Source: Actinomycetales bacterium (GTDB lineage: Bacteria; Actinomycetota; Actinomycetes; Actinomycetales; Actinomycetaceae). Taken from it: a stretch of 11,749 nucleotides of DNA. The position numbers and the translations under genes are program-made. Below, piece after piece: positions 1 to 7,300 of the stretch. The notes under the pieces were generated by a model. The model made no database searches. It saw only the letters and a program-made list of their open reading frames with translations, and was not told the DNA's origin. The DNA is taken from positions 2,325 through 14,073 of the forward strand of contig JALHDK010000060.1 in assembly GCA_022838965.1 (NCBI GenBank), given 5' to 3'. Position 1 is the stretch's first letter; the number at the start of each line of letters is the position of its first letter.

Positions 1-641
1 GCGACGAGGTCGGGGCCGAGCGTGCGTGCCGGGTTCATCGAGGCGCCCGAGAGCGGGCTGGCCCACAGGCCGGCCAAGGCGACGTATCCTCCGACGCCGA
101 GCGCGCCGATGACTCCGACGTTCTGCGCCCCCGAGGCGGTGCCGAGGATGACACTGACGAGACCGAACGTGAGCACGGCCTCCATCCAGAACGCGGCCCC
201 GGGGGCGTGTCCTGGCGCGGGGTGGGTGGACCCGTAGCTCGCGGATACCCCGGTCAGCGCCGTGAGGAGCCACGTCGCCAGGACAGCCGCGGCCACCTGC
301 GCGGCGAGGTAGCCGGGCACCCGCCGCCACGGGAAGTCCGAACGCAGGGCGAACGCGATACTGACGGCGGGGTTCAGGTGCGCGCCGGAGACCCTGCCCA
401 TGAACAGGATGACGCCCAGCACCATCAGCCCCGGGGCCACCGCGGCGGCCTCCCGGCTGATCACACCGGGGAACGCCTCGCTCATCATCCCGCCGCCCGC
501 GGCGACGAGCACGAGGAGGAAGGTGCCCAGCAGCTCGGCGAACAGCCGCCTCCACTCCTGCCTGGGGTTGCTGAAGTCCTCGATCGGCCCGAGCACCCGC
601 TGCCTGTACTCCCGCGAGAGCCACCCTCGATGGCGAGTCAC
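1..641 (-). CDS. MIP-family channel (aquaporin-type), 3' end cut off by window
   Basis: Membrane channel of the major intrinsic protein family, passing water and possibly small neutral solutes. About 214 residues are visible. The two half-helix signatures are both present: SGAHLNPAV with Asn90-Pro-Ala (366-374) and SGASMNPARTLGP with Asn203-Pro-Ala-Arg206 (27-35). Hydrophobic segments occur at about 33-50, 69-84, 108-130, 152-169 and 174-196; the sixth and the C-terminus lie beyond the window. Arg206 is the usual selectivity-filter arginine. The next residue is Thr rather than the Asp of typical glycerol facilitators (NPARD), which favours an aquaporin-like channel, though substrate cannot be decided. 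The start is GTG at 641: it is the first possible start after an in-frame TAG and lies 6 nt after a TAGGGT box, consistent with a leaderless mRNA. There is a hydrophilic N-terminal tail of about 30 residues. The gene diverges from the channel gene at 748, with 106 nt between them. Confidence 0.93.
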   Translation of the reverse strand, partial: MTRHRGWLSREYRQRVLGPIEDFSNPRQEWRRLFAELLGTFLLVLVAAGGGMMSEAFPGVISREAAAVAPGLMVLGVILFMGRVSGAHLNPAVSIAFALRSDFPWRRVPGYLAAQVAAAVLATWLLTALTGVSASYGSTHPAPGHAPGAAFWMEAVLTFGLVSVILGTASGAQNVGVIGALGVGGYVALAGLWASPLSGASMNPARTLGPDLV

Positions 642-647
642 CGCATT

Positions 648-653
648 ACCCTA
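648..653 (-). promoter_or_regulatory. Candidate -10 box of the MIP channel gene
   Basis: TAGGGT on the minus strand, followed by 6 nt and the GTG start at 641. This is the TAnnnT-N6-start geometry of leaderless actinobacterial genes, seen again before the genes starting at 4399, 9822 and 10298. No convincing -35 box is visible. Confidence 0.5.
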
Positions 654-747
654 CTCCCGGAGGTCTCCACGGGAAGCGATCTGCGGACGCCCTGCCAGCC
701 TCCCGGTGCCGGGAATTGCCGCACCGCTTGCAACCGTCAGGAGCGAC

Positions 748-1227
748 ATGCCCGGAGGGCGCCCACGCTTCCGCCTCAGCCGTTCCCTGATGTGGCCGGC
801 TCTGGCCGGAACGGCTGTGCTGGTCGTCGTCGCGGCCGGGGCTGTGGCAGCGTTCGAGACCGACACGGTGACCTCGTTCTGGCGGGGCCTGTGGTGGTCG
901 ATCAGCCTCGTCACCACGGTCGGGTTCATCGGTCCGCCACCCACCACGGATGCGGGCGCGGCGCTCTCGGTGGTGCTCATGGTCATCGGGTTCGTTCTCC
1001 TGGCGACGGTCAGTGCTGCCCTGGCGTCGCTCTTCGTCCGCGACGACGAGCGGCCACGCGAGGTGCGGGAGGAGAGCATCGAGCATGCCCTCCTGGCCGC
1101 CCTCAGAAGCGTGGAACTCCGGCTGGCGGTGATCGAAGGTCGACTCGCCCAGCGGTCACCAGCCCCCACCGATCCGATCCCGGGATCGCCGGACGCCGGT
1201 CAGACGGGCGGGCCCTCCGAGGCCTGA
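748..1227 (+). CDS. Small two-TM potassium-channel-like protein with atypical filter
   Basis: A 159-residue protein with the layout of the Ion_trans_2 potassium channel subunit: TM1 about 17-36, pore helix about 44-56, filter region, TM2 about 71-95, then a charged helix about 103-135 (REVREESIEHALLAALRS) that could form a cytoplasmic coiled coil. The pore sequence is SLVTTVGFIGPPPTT. Thr57-Val58-Gly59 match the canonical TVGYGD filter, but the following residues are Phe60-Ile61-Gly62-Pro instead of Tyr-Gly-Asp. The fold is well supported, whereas ion selectivity is not. The start is ATG at 748, with AGGAG 4 nt upstream. No ligand-binding (RCK) domain follows. A weak hairpin overlaps its stop codon. 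Confidence 0.8.
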   Translation: MPGGRPRFRLSRSLMWPALAGTAVLVVVAAGAVAAFETDTVTSFWRGLWWSISLVTTVGFIGPPPTTDAGAALSVVLMVIGFVLLATVSAALASLFVRDDERPREVREESIEHALLAALRSVELRLAVIEGRLAQRSPAPTDPIPGSPDAGQTGGPSEA

Positions 1228-1241
1228 GCGGCGGGCCCGCC
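1207..1241 (+). terminator. Weak hairpin at the end of the channel gene
   Basis: Arms GGCGGGCCC (1207-1215) and GGGCCCGCC (1233-1241) could form a 9-bp stem with a 17-nt loop spanning the stop codon at 1225-1227. The right arm also belongs to a perfect 14-bp palindrome (1229-1242). No T-tract follows, so termination is only a possibility. Confidence 0.25.
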
Positions 1242-1337
1242 GGCTTCGGGAGAACCGAACGCCGCCCACGCTGCGACGGCGTGGTCTACCTTCGGATCAC
1301 CCGATGCGTTCAGCGTCTGCGTTCTCGAGGAGTTCTC

Positions 1338-2276
1338 ATGCGCCTGCGAATCATCACCACAGCTCTCACTCTTGCCCTCGCCGCGGCCCTCGCCGCCGCT
1401 CCCGCCAGCGCGGCCGACGGCGACCATTACGTAGCCCTCGGCGACTCGTACGCCGCCGGGACCGGGACGGCCACCGTCGTCGATCTCTCGGCCAACCCGT
1501 GCCTCCGCAGCGACTCCGCCTACCCCAACCGCCTCGCGGCGGCGGGTGGCTACCTCGACTTCGACACCTACGCGTGCGCCGGCGCGTCCACGAGAATCCC
1601 GGCGACCGACGTGCCGCCGTACTGGCAGCCGTCCCTCGTGACTGAAGATGTCGACGTCGTGACCATGACGCTCGGCGGCAACGACTTCCTCTGGTTCACC
1701 GACAGTCCCCTGCGCTGGACGGACGTCCTGCGCCAGTGCCTGTACGCCGAGGGAGTCATGGGCTCGCCCGGGTGCCGCACCTGGATCACCGACGGTCCCG
1801 ACATGCCGGGCCTCAGCGCGCGCATCACGGATCTCGTCTCGGAGGTGAGCGGGCAGGCGCCGGACGCCTCGATCCTCGTCTCCGGCTACCCGCGCCTGTT
1901 CGGGAGCTTCTCGAGCCCGACATGCACGGTCGGAACCGCGACCCTCACCGGCCTCCCCGTCCCCGTTTCCGTTCCCGTGCTCGTCGCGAAGCAGGACGCC
2001 CGCTGGCTCAACCAGCAGGTCACCACGGTCAACAACGCCATCCGGCGGGGGGTCAACGCGGCCAGGGAGATGGGCGTGGACGTGACCTTCGTCGATGTGG
2101 CGCCCGCGTTCAACGGCCACGGCCTGTGCGACCGCTCGGAGCCGTGGCTCAACGGAGTCCTCGGCCTGGAGGTGGTCGCCGGCGAGGTACGCGTGTGGCC
2201 GCAGAGCTTCCACCTGACCGCCAACGGCGACGCCGCCTACGCGGACCGCTTCCTCGCACGGGGGTTCGGCGAGTAG
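1338..2276 (+). CDS. Secreted SGNH/GDSL-family esterase
   Basis: A 312-residue exported hydrolase. An N-terminal signal peptide (Arg-rich start, hydrophobic stretch about 5-22, Ala-Pro-Ala-Ser-Ala at 21-25) predicts cleavage after residue 25 or 26. The SGNH blocks are in order: GDSYAAGTG with nucleophile Ser37, CAGAS with Gly82, GGND with Asn115, and SFHLTANG with catalytic His292. Six cysteines (55, 80, 134, 146, 196, 264) fit the three-disulfide pattern of the Streptomyces-esterase-like branch of the family. It probably hydrolyses ester or lipid substrates outside the cell; the substrate cannot be read from sequence. The start is ATG at 1338, with GAGGAG at 1327-1332. The next gene begins 5 nt after its stop, so the two are probably co-transcribed, although their functions have no obvious link. 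Confidence 0.92.
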   Translation: MRLRIITTALTLALAAALAAAPASAADGDHYVALGDSYAAGTGTATVVDLSANPCLRSDSAYPNRLAAAGGYLDFDTYACAGASTRIPATDVPPYWQPSLVTEDVDVVTMTLGGNDFLWFTDSPLRWTDVLRQCLYAEGVMGSPGCRTWITDGPDMPGLSARITDLVSEVSGQAPDASILVSGYPRLFGSFSSPTCTVGTATLTGLPVPVSVPVLVAKQDARWLNQQVTTVNNAIRRGVNAAREMGVDVTFVDVAPAFNGHGLCDRSEPWLNGVLGLEVVAGEVRVWPQSFHLTANGDAAYADRFLARGFGE

Positions 2277-2281
2277 CCGCC

Positions 2282-3205
2282 GTGCACGGCTACGACTCGA
2301 CCCGGGAGCCCGGCTACCGCCGTCTCCTCGCGGCTGGTGACCTGGATCAGCGGGTGGTGGAGGCGCGGGACCGGCTGTCCCGCTGCGACCTGTGCGGCCT
2401 CGACTGCGGCGTCGACCGGCTCGCGGGCCGCATGGGCACATGCCGCACCGCGGCCACGGCGCGCGTGTCCAGCTGGGGTCCGCATCACGGCGAGGAGGTC
2501 CCGCTGCGTGGCTGGCACGGTTCCGGGACGATCTTCTTCACCCGCTGCACCATGCGGTGCGTCTTCTGCCAGAACCACGACATCTCCCAGACCGACAACG
2601 GCGACCTCCTCGAGCCGGCGGACCTCGCGGAGATCATGCTCCGCCTGCAGGCGCGCGGCTGCCACAACATCAACCTCGTCACCCCCACCCACGTCGTGCC
2701 CCAGATCCTGGCGGCCGTCGCGGTCGCGGCGCGGCGGGGGCTGCGGATCCCGCTGGTCTACAACACCGGTGGCTACGACTCCCTCGCGGCGCTGCGCCTC
2801 CTGGACGGCGTGGTCGACATCTACCTGCCGGACATGAAGTACGGCGATCCCGCCGTTGCCCAGCGCTACTCGAAGGTCCCGAACTATCCCGCCGTGAACC
2901 AGGCGGCGGTCGCCGAGATGCACCGCCAGGTGGGGGACCTCGTCCTGGACGCCGCGGGGCTCGCCACGAGGGGCCTGCTGGTCCGGCACCTGGTCCTGCC
3001 GCATGGACTCGCCGGCACCGCGACCGTGCTGGGCTTCCTCGCGGACGAGATCTCCCGCGACACGTACGTGAATCTCATGGACCAGTACCACCCCGCCTAC
3101 CGGGCGGCTCGCTATCCCGAGATCGATCGCCGCGTCACGCCGGAGGAGTTCCGCGCCGCCGTGGAGATCGCAGGGGCCGTGGGGCTCCGGCGGCTCGAGC
3201 CCTGA
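2282..3205 (+). CDS. Radical SAM protein, PflX type (pyruvate formate-lyase activase homologue)
   Basis: A 307-residue cytoplasmic iron-sulfur protein. The radical SAM cluster motif is Cys89-X3-Cys93-X2-Cys96 (TRCTMRCVFCQN), which binds [4Fe-4S] and SAM. Ahead of it lies a second cysteine set, Cys35-X2-Cys38-X3-Cys42-X11-Cys54, and the segment SSWGPHHGEE that are usual in the PflX branch (COG1313). Further family-like segments are NLVTPTHVVPQ (131-141) and DIYLPDMKYGD (179-189). The family is related to activases that place a glycyl radical on partner enzymes, but the role of PflX is not settled and no glycyl-radical enzyme is in this window. GTG at 2282 is chosen because the N-terminus then matches the family start (YRRLLAAGDL near residue 12). 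No clear ribosome-binding site precedes it, suggesting coupling to the esterase gene. The 3' end overlaps the opposite-strand aminotransferase gene. Confidence 0.9.
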   Translation: MHGYDSTREPGYRRLLAAGDLDQRVVEARDRLSRCDLCGLDCGVDRLAGRMGTCRTAATARVSSWGPHHGEEVPLRGWHGSGTIFFTRCTMRCVFCQNHDISQTDNGDLLEPADLAEIMLRLQARGCHNINLVTPTHVVPQILAAVAVAARRGLRIPLVYNTGGYDSLAALRLLDGVVDIYLPDMKYGDPAVAQRYSKVPNYPAVNQAAVAEMHRQVGDLVLDAAGLATRGLLVRHLVLPHGLAGTATVLGFLADEISRDTYVNLMDQYHPAYRAARYPEIDRRVTPEEFRAAVEIAGAVGLRRLEP

Positions 3206-4230
3206 CCGGCGCACTCGCGCCCGCCCGCGGCGAATGCGCCGCGGACCAGCGCCACGATCCGCTGCAGCGCGTCGTCGTCCAGCTCGGGGTCGACAGGCAG
3301 GGTGAGCAGGTCCGTCCGCCAGGGACGGTCGCGGGGATGGCCCGGGGGCCGGTCCCACTGCACCGGGGCTACCACTCCCGCCGCGGCGAGGACGCGAGCC
3401 GCCCGCTCGGCGTCGGGGTGGCTGACGACGACGCAGCACGCGGTGGCGGCCACGGTGACGTCGGGGAGGGCGGCCTGCAGGCGGGCGGCGTTGTGGCGGC
3501 GGCGGCGGGCCAGAGCGGCGACGTCGAGCCGCAGGAGGGTCTCGCGCGCGGCGGCGCTGATCGCCGCAGGTTCCCAGCTCTCATCGGCGAGGTCCTCAGC
3601 CCGGGCGAGCGCTTCGGGGGCACGTCCGCCGCGAAGGCCGCTCGCCCGGAGGGTGGTGAAGAGGTCGTCGGTCGCCCGCCGGGGGAGGACGGGGCTCTCG
3701 TGCAGCCCGACGGCGTAGGCCCCGTCGGTCAGCGGGAGGAGCTTGCGGAGGCTCGCAACCCGGTAGTCCGCCGGGATCGTGGGCGGGTCGAGGACGGCGT
3801 GGGTCTCGTCGACGGTCAGCGGGTGACCCGCCGCGCGGGCCGCTGCGAGGGCGGTGAGCAGCCCGGGTTCGGGTGCACGTCCGTGGGTGACGGAATGCAG
3901 CACCGCTGCCCGGGGCCGGTCGCGGAGAGCGGCCAGCAGGGCATCGGGCCGGAAGAGCGTGTCAGGCCCGGTCGCCGCGGTGCGCACCGCGATGCCCTCG
4001 AGCTGGAACGGCAGGAACATCGAGAGGCAGTGGTAGTCGGGCCCGACGAGCACCCGGGTGCCCCGGAGGCGCAGATCGCGCGCCACGAGCGCGAGCGCGT
4101 GACGGCCGAGAGCTGTCAGCGCGACGCCCGTGCCGGACGCTGCGGCGCCCACGCACCAAAGGCCCTGATGAGCAGGCTTCTCCTCGCCCGAAGGTATGTG
4201 GCAGGTTCCTGCCATGTCATCAAGTTGCAC
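3112..4230 (-). CDS. PLP-dependent aminotransferase-like protein (fold type I)
   Basis: About 372 residues. The fold-type-I layout is visible: SGTGVALTALGRHALAL (32-48) as the cofactor-phosphate region, VLVGPDYHCLS (60-70), TVDETHA with Asp141 as the probable pyridine-ring partner, and DYRVASLRK with Lys163 as the probable Schiff-base lysine. APVQWDRP (288-295) and TDLLTLPVDPE (306-316) fit the C-terminal domain. It resembles DegT-like enzymes carrying an SLRK lysine; substrate unknown. The start is uncertain: GTG 4230 follows an in-frame TAG, ATG 4215 and GTG 4152 are alternatives, and none has a good ribosome-binding site. The recognisable domain ends near residue 331. The last ~40 residues are Ser/Arg-rich, and the stop lies 94 nt inside the convergent radical SAM gene, so this tail may be unimportant. 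Confidence 0.75.
   Translation of the reverse strand: MQLDDMAGTCHIPSGEEKPAHQGLWCVGAAASGTGVALTALGRHALALVARDLRLRGTRVLVGPDYHCLSMFLPFQLEGIAVRTAATGPDTLFRPDALLAALRDRPRAAVLHSVTHGRAPEPGLLTALAAARAAGHPLTVDETHAVLDPPTIPADYRVASLRKLLPLTDGAYAVGLHESPVLPRRATDDLFTTLRASGLRGGRAPEALARAEDLADESWEPAAISAAARETLLRLDVAALARRRRHNAARLQAALPDVTVAATACCVVVSHPDAERAARVLAAAGVVAPVQWDRPPGHPRDRPWRTDLLTLPVDPELDDDALQRIVALVRGAFAAGGRECAGQGSSRRSPTAPAISTAARNSSGVTRRSISG
4199..4214. repeat. Short perfect palindrome near the aminotransferase start
   Basis: TGGCAGG-TT-CCTGCCA, 7-bp arms with a 2-bp spacer. It overlaps the first codons of the aminotransferase gene if translation starts at 4230 or 4215, or lies in the leader if it starts at 4152. 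It could be a regulator-binding site; no known regulator motif was recognised. Confidence 0.4.
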
Positions 4231-4248
4231 GGAACCGCCAGCAGGTGC

Positions 4249-4254
4249 AGACTA
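4249..4254 (-). promoter_or_regulatory. Candidate -10 box of the aminotransferase gene
   Basis: TAGTCT on the minus strand, 18 nt upstream of GTG 4230. It matches TAnnnT, and the inverted repeat at 4262-4305 lies where the spacer and -35 region would be. No clear -35 sequence is visible, so this is tentative. Confidence 0.3.
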
Positions 4255-4261
4255 TTCACCA

Positions 4262-4305
4262 GAACGAAGTGCGACGCCTGCCCCCCTGCGTGTCGCACTT
4301 CGTTC
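4262..4305. repeat. Perfect 14-bp inverted repeat in the divergent intergenic region
   Basis: Arms GAACGAAGTGCGAC (4262-4275) and GTCGCACTTCGTTC (4292-4305) are exact reverse complements around a 16-nt C-rich loop; a G-T and a C-G pair could extend the stem by two. The repeat sits between two divergent genes, flanked by TAGTCT on one side (minus strand) and TAGTAT at 4312-4317 on the other. Its position favours an operator or transcript-level hairpin acting on one or both genes. A terminator is less likely because no gene ends here and no clean T-tract follows. No second copy was seen in this window. Confidence 0.7.
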
Positions 4306-4386
4306 AGTTTGTAGTATGACCGATTCCTCCCATCCGGCATCTGGAATCACGCGGCGCGCCAGTTTCACCGCCTCCCGACCGCTGGT

Positions 4387-4392
4387 TAGCGT
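4387..4392 (+). promoter_or_regulatory. Candidate -10 box for a leaderless start at 4399
   Basis: TAGCGT followed by 6 nt and GTG at 4399. A weak TTTCAC at 4363-4368 could be a -35 element with an 18-nt spacer. It competes with a second possible start (GTG 4498) that has its own ribosome-binding site. Confidence 0.45.
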
Positions 4393-4398
4393 GTAGGG

Positions 4399-7300
4399 GT
4401 GGCCCCGCTCCCTTTTCTCCCGCGACGTCGGAACGGCGACAGCGCCGAGACCGACGGGTTCGCCGCTGCCCCGGCTGGCATCAGTGAGGAGTCCGGGGTG
4501 GCTGACACCGCGGCCCCGGCGCGAGCCGCGGTGACGGGGAATCCCGCGCCGGGCGACGTCGATCTCCTGACCCGGGCCCTCATGCGTTGGCGTGACGAGA
4601 TCACCGAGCTGGCCGGGGAGTCCACGTTGACGGACATCACCCAGCTCTCCGGGGCCCTGATCGATCTGACCCAGGCGCACCCCTCCGGCATCGCACAGCT
4701 CTACGCGGGCCGTCCCACGCGCCTGTCCAACCTGGTCCGCGAGCCGGGCGCCCTGCTCCTGGCCCGGCGGTCCGCCCGCGCCGTCCTGCAGCGGGCCGAC
4801 GAGCTCGTCCAGCGATTCGCCACCGCCCCCATCTACCTCGTGATCGGTGTCGGTCACTGGGCCGATGCCCCGGCCGGGATGGACGGCGAGATCCGGCTGC
4901 TCAACGCCCCGCTGATGCTCCGGCCCCTGCACCTCGAACCGCTCGACGGCCCGGAGGCGGACTTCGAGCTGCGCCTCCAGCCCGGGATCGAGATCAATCC
5001 GGAGCTCGTCGCCGCCCTGCAGGGTGCCGGCGCGAAACCGGATCTCGACGTCCTGGCCGCGATGTCGGTGACCGAGCACGGCTTCTCCCCGCGCGCCACA
5101 CTGAGCCGGCTCACCGAACTCGGCCGCTTCCATCTCGCCCAGTTCACGCTCGACGAACGCATCCTCGTGGGGCCCTTCGTGCACCCGGGCAAGATCCTGC
5201 TGCAGGATCTCGCCGCCATGGAACCGCTGATGCGGTCCCATCCGCTCGTCGCCGCGCTCGCAGGCGACATCGAGGTGCAGCGTGCGCTCGCCGAGCCGCT
5301 CCGCCCCACCAACCCCGGAGACCGTGCTCCCGACGCCGAACGCGGGGTGGGTGACCTGGATCCCACCCAGCAGGGCGTCATCGATCAGGTCGTGGCCGGT
5401 CGGAGCCTGCTGGTGGACGCGCGGCCCGGGTCGCAGGCCGCCGAGACGGTGGCCGCCGTGCTCGCGGATGCCGCCGCCTCCGGTCGGTCCGTGGTGTACG
5501 TCCCGGGGACGCGGCGCGCCGGCCGCGCGGTGACGAAGGCGCTCGCCGATGCCGGGCTGGCCGAGCTGGTGTTCGACCTGCAGGACACGCACTGGCGCGC
5601 CACCGCCGCTGAACGCCTCCGGTCGGGCCTCGCCCCCTGGGACGACCATCTCGATGACGCGGCCGTGATGCGGATGCGCGCCACCCTGCTGCACGTGCGC
5701 GGACGCCTGGAGAGCTACACGCAGGCGCTGCACCGCAGGCGCGAGCCCTGGGGGATCTCCGCGTACGACGCGCTGCAGAACCTCGCCGACCTGACCACGT
5801 CCGCCGTCGGGCCCCGCACCGCGGTCCGGCTGGACGCCGAGACCGTGGTGCGCCTCGACGTCGAGACACGCGCCCGGGCCGCCGATTCCCTCACCCGGCT
5901 GGCCCTGCTCGGCGGATTCTCGGTGCGACGCCACGACACCCCCTGGTTCGGCGCCCACGTCACCTCCACCCGGGAGGCGACCCGCGCCCTCGAGCTGACC
6001 CAGCTCCTGTCCGAGGTGACGCTCCCGGAGGTGCTCTCCGACGTCGGGCGCGTCGCCCGGGAAACCGGCCTCGAACGGGCCTCCACCCTGGGGGACTGGC
6101 TGGAGCAGCTCGAGATGCTCACCGGCCTCAGGGAGTCCCTCGACATCTTCATGCCGGTGATCTTCGAGCGCTCGGTCGCCGACATGGTCATCGCGACGGC
6201 GACGCCGCGGTGGCGGCAGGAGAACGGCGTCGAGATGTCGCTGGCGACGCGGCACCGCCTCACCCGGCAGGCCCGCGACATGCTGCGTCCCGGCCGCCCG
6301 GTGGCCGACCTCCACGACGCGCTCGCGAAGGTCCAGGCGCAGCGGGAGGTGTGGCGCCGCCACTGTCCGGCCGGCGGGTGGCCGAGCCTGCCGCAGGGCC
6401 TCGGAGACCTCGAGCGCACCGCACAGCGTGCCAGGGAGCAGGTGGACGAACTCACGGGCGTCTTCGACGACGACCTCTACGGGATGGAGCTCGAGGCCCT
6501 CCGCGACAAGCTGTTCGAGCTCGGCCAGGATCCCTCGGCGCTGCGCTACCTCCCCGAGATCAACGTGCTGGCGACCGAACTGCGCGGCCTCGGACTCGGG
6601 CCCCTGATCGACGACCTGCGGGAGCGTCGCGTCGATCCCGACTCGGCCGCCGGCGAGCTGGAGCTCTCGTGGTGGGCGTCGGTGCTCGAGACGATCCTCC
6701 GCTCCGATCCCGCTCTCGCGGACTACGACGGTGCCACGCTGAACGCGCTCGCCGACCACTTCCGCACCCTCGACCGGGCGCAGGTCGCGTCCCTCCCGGG
6801 TCCGGTGCGTCGCGCCGTCGGGCGCCGCGTCGCCCGGATCATCGCGGCGGACAAGGGCGCCGCGCAGGAGCTGTGGCGGGAGCTCTCGCTGCCGTACATC
6901 ACCAACGTCCGGTCGCTGCGGTCCCGGTTTGGCCCCCTGCTGACGGCGGCGCGCCCGATCTGGGTGGTCCCCCCCATGCTCGCCGGGAACGTGCTTCCCA
7001 GCGACGCCTCCATTGACCTCCTCGTCGTCGACGGCGCGCAACACCTTCCGACCGCCCACGTGGTTGCCATGATCGCCCGGGCCGGGCAGCTCGTCCTGGT
7101 GGGTGACGCATCCCGCCCCGGAGCGGGTATCGTCGACGAACTCGCCGGCACCCTGCCGAGCGTCCTCCTCCCGACGGACCGCGCGCGCCGCGAGGAGCAC
7201 ATCGCCGCCTTCCTCGCCGGGCACGGCTACGACGGCGTGGTCGACTCCGTCCCCGCACGTCCCACGCCGAGCACGCTGCGGCTCCACCTCGTGGAGGGCT

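Noticed and set aside
701..714. TCCCGG-TG-CCGGGA palindrome upstream of the potassium-channel-like gene
   Set aside because: Short and fully GC-type apart from its ends; such palindromes are expected by chance in this composition and nothing else marks it.
1266..1284. CCACGC/GCGTGG hairpin ahead of the esterase gene
   Set aside because: Only a 6-bp stem, with no T-tract and no matching known element; too weak to call.
207..1337. Long plus-strand open frame running upstream of the esterase and joined to it
   Set aside because: The translation before the signal peptide is Arg/Pro/His-rich shadow sequence antisense to the aquaporin gene and out of frame with the channel gene. The ribosome-binding site and signal peptide place the start at 1338.
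2237..3439. Minus-strand frame opposite the radical SAM gene
   Set aside because: No recognisable domain; it overlaps both real genes and is explained by antisense codon bias.
4312..4340. TAGTAT box followed by a short frame from ATG 4316
   Set aside because: The peptide is about 26 residues, without ribosome-binding site or conservation evidence; the box is mentioned only as a flank of the inverted repeat.
4252..7287. About 1000-codon open frame on the minus strand opposite the helicase-like gene
   Set aside because: Its product is rich in Gly, Arg, Glu and His with no domain, as expected for an antisense frame in GC-rich DNA; the plus strand has clear DUF4011/helicase features.
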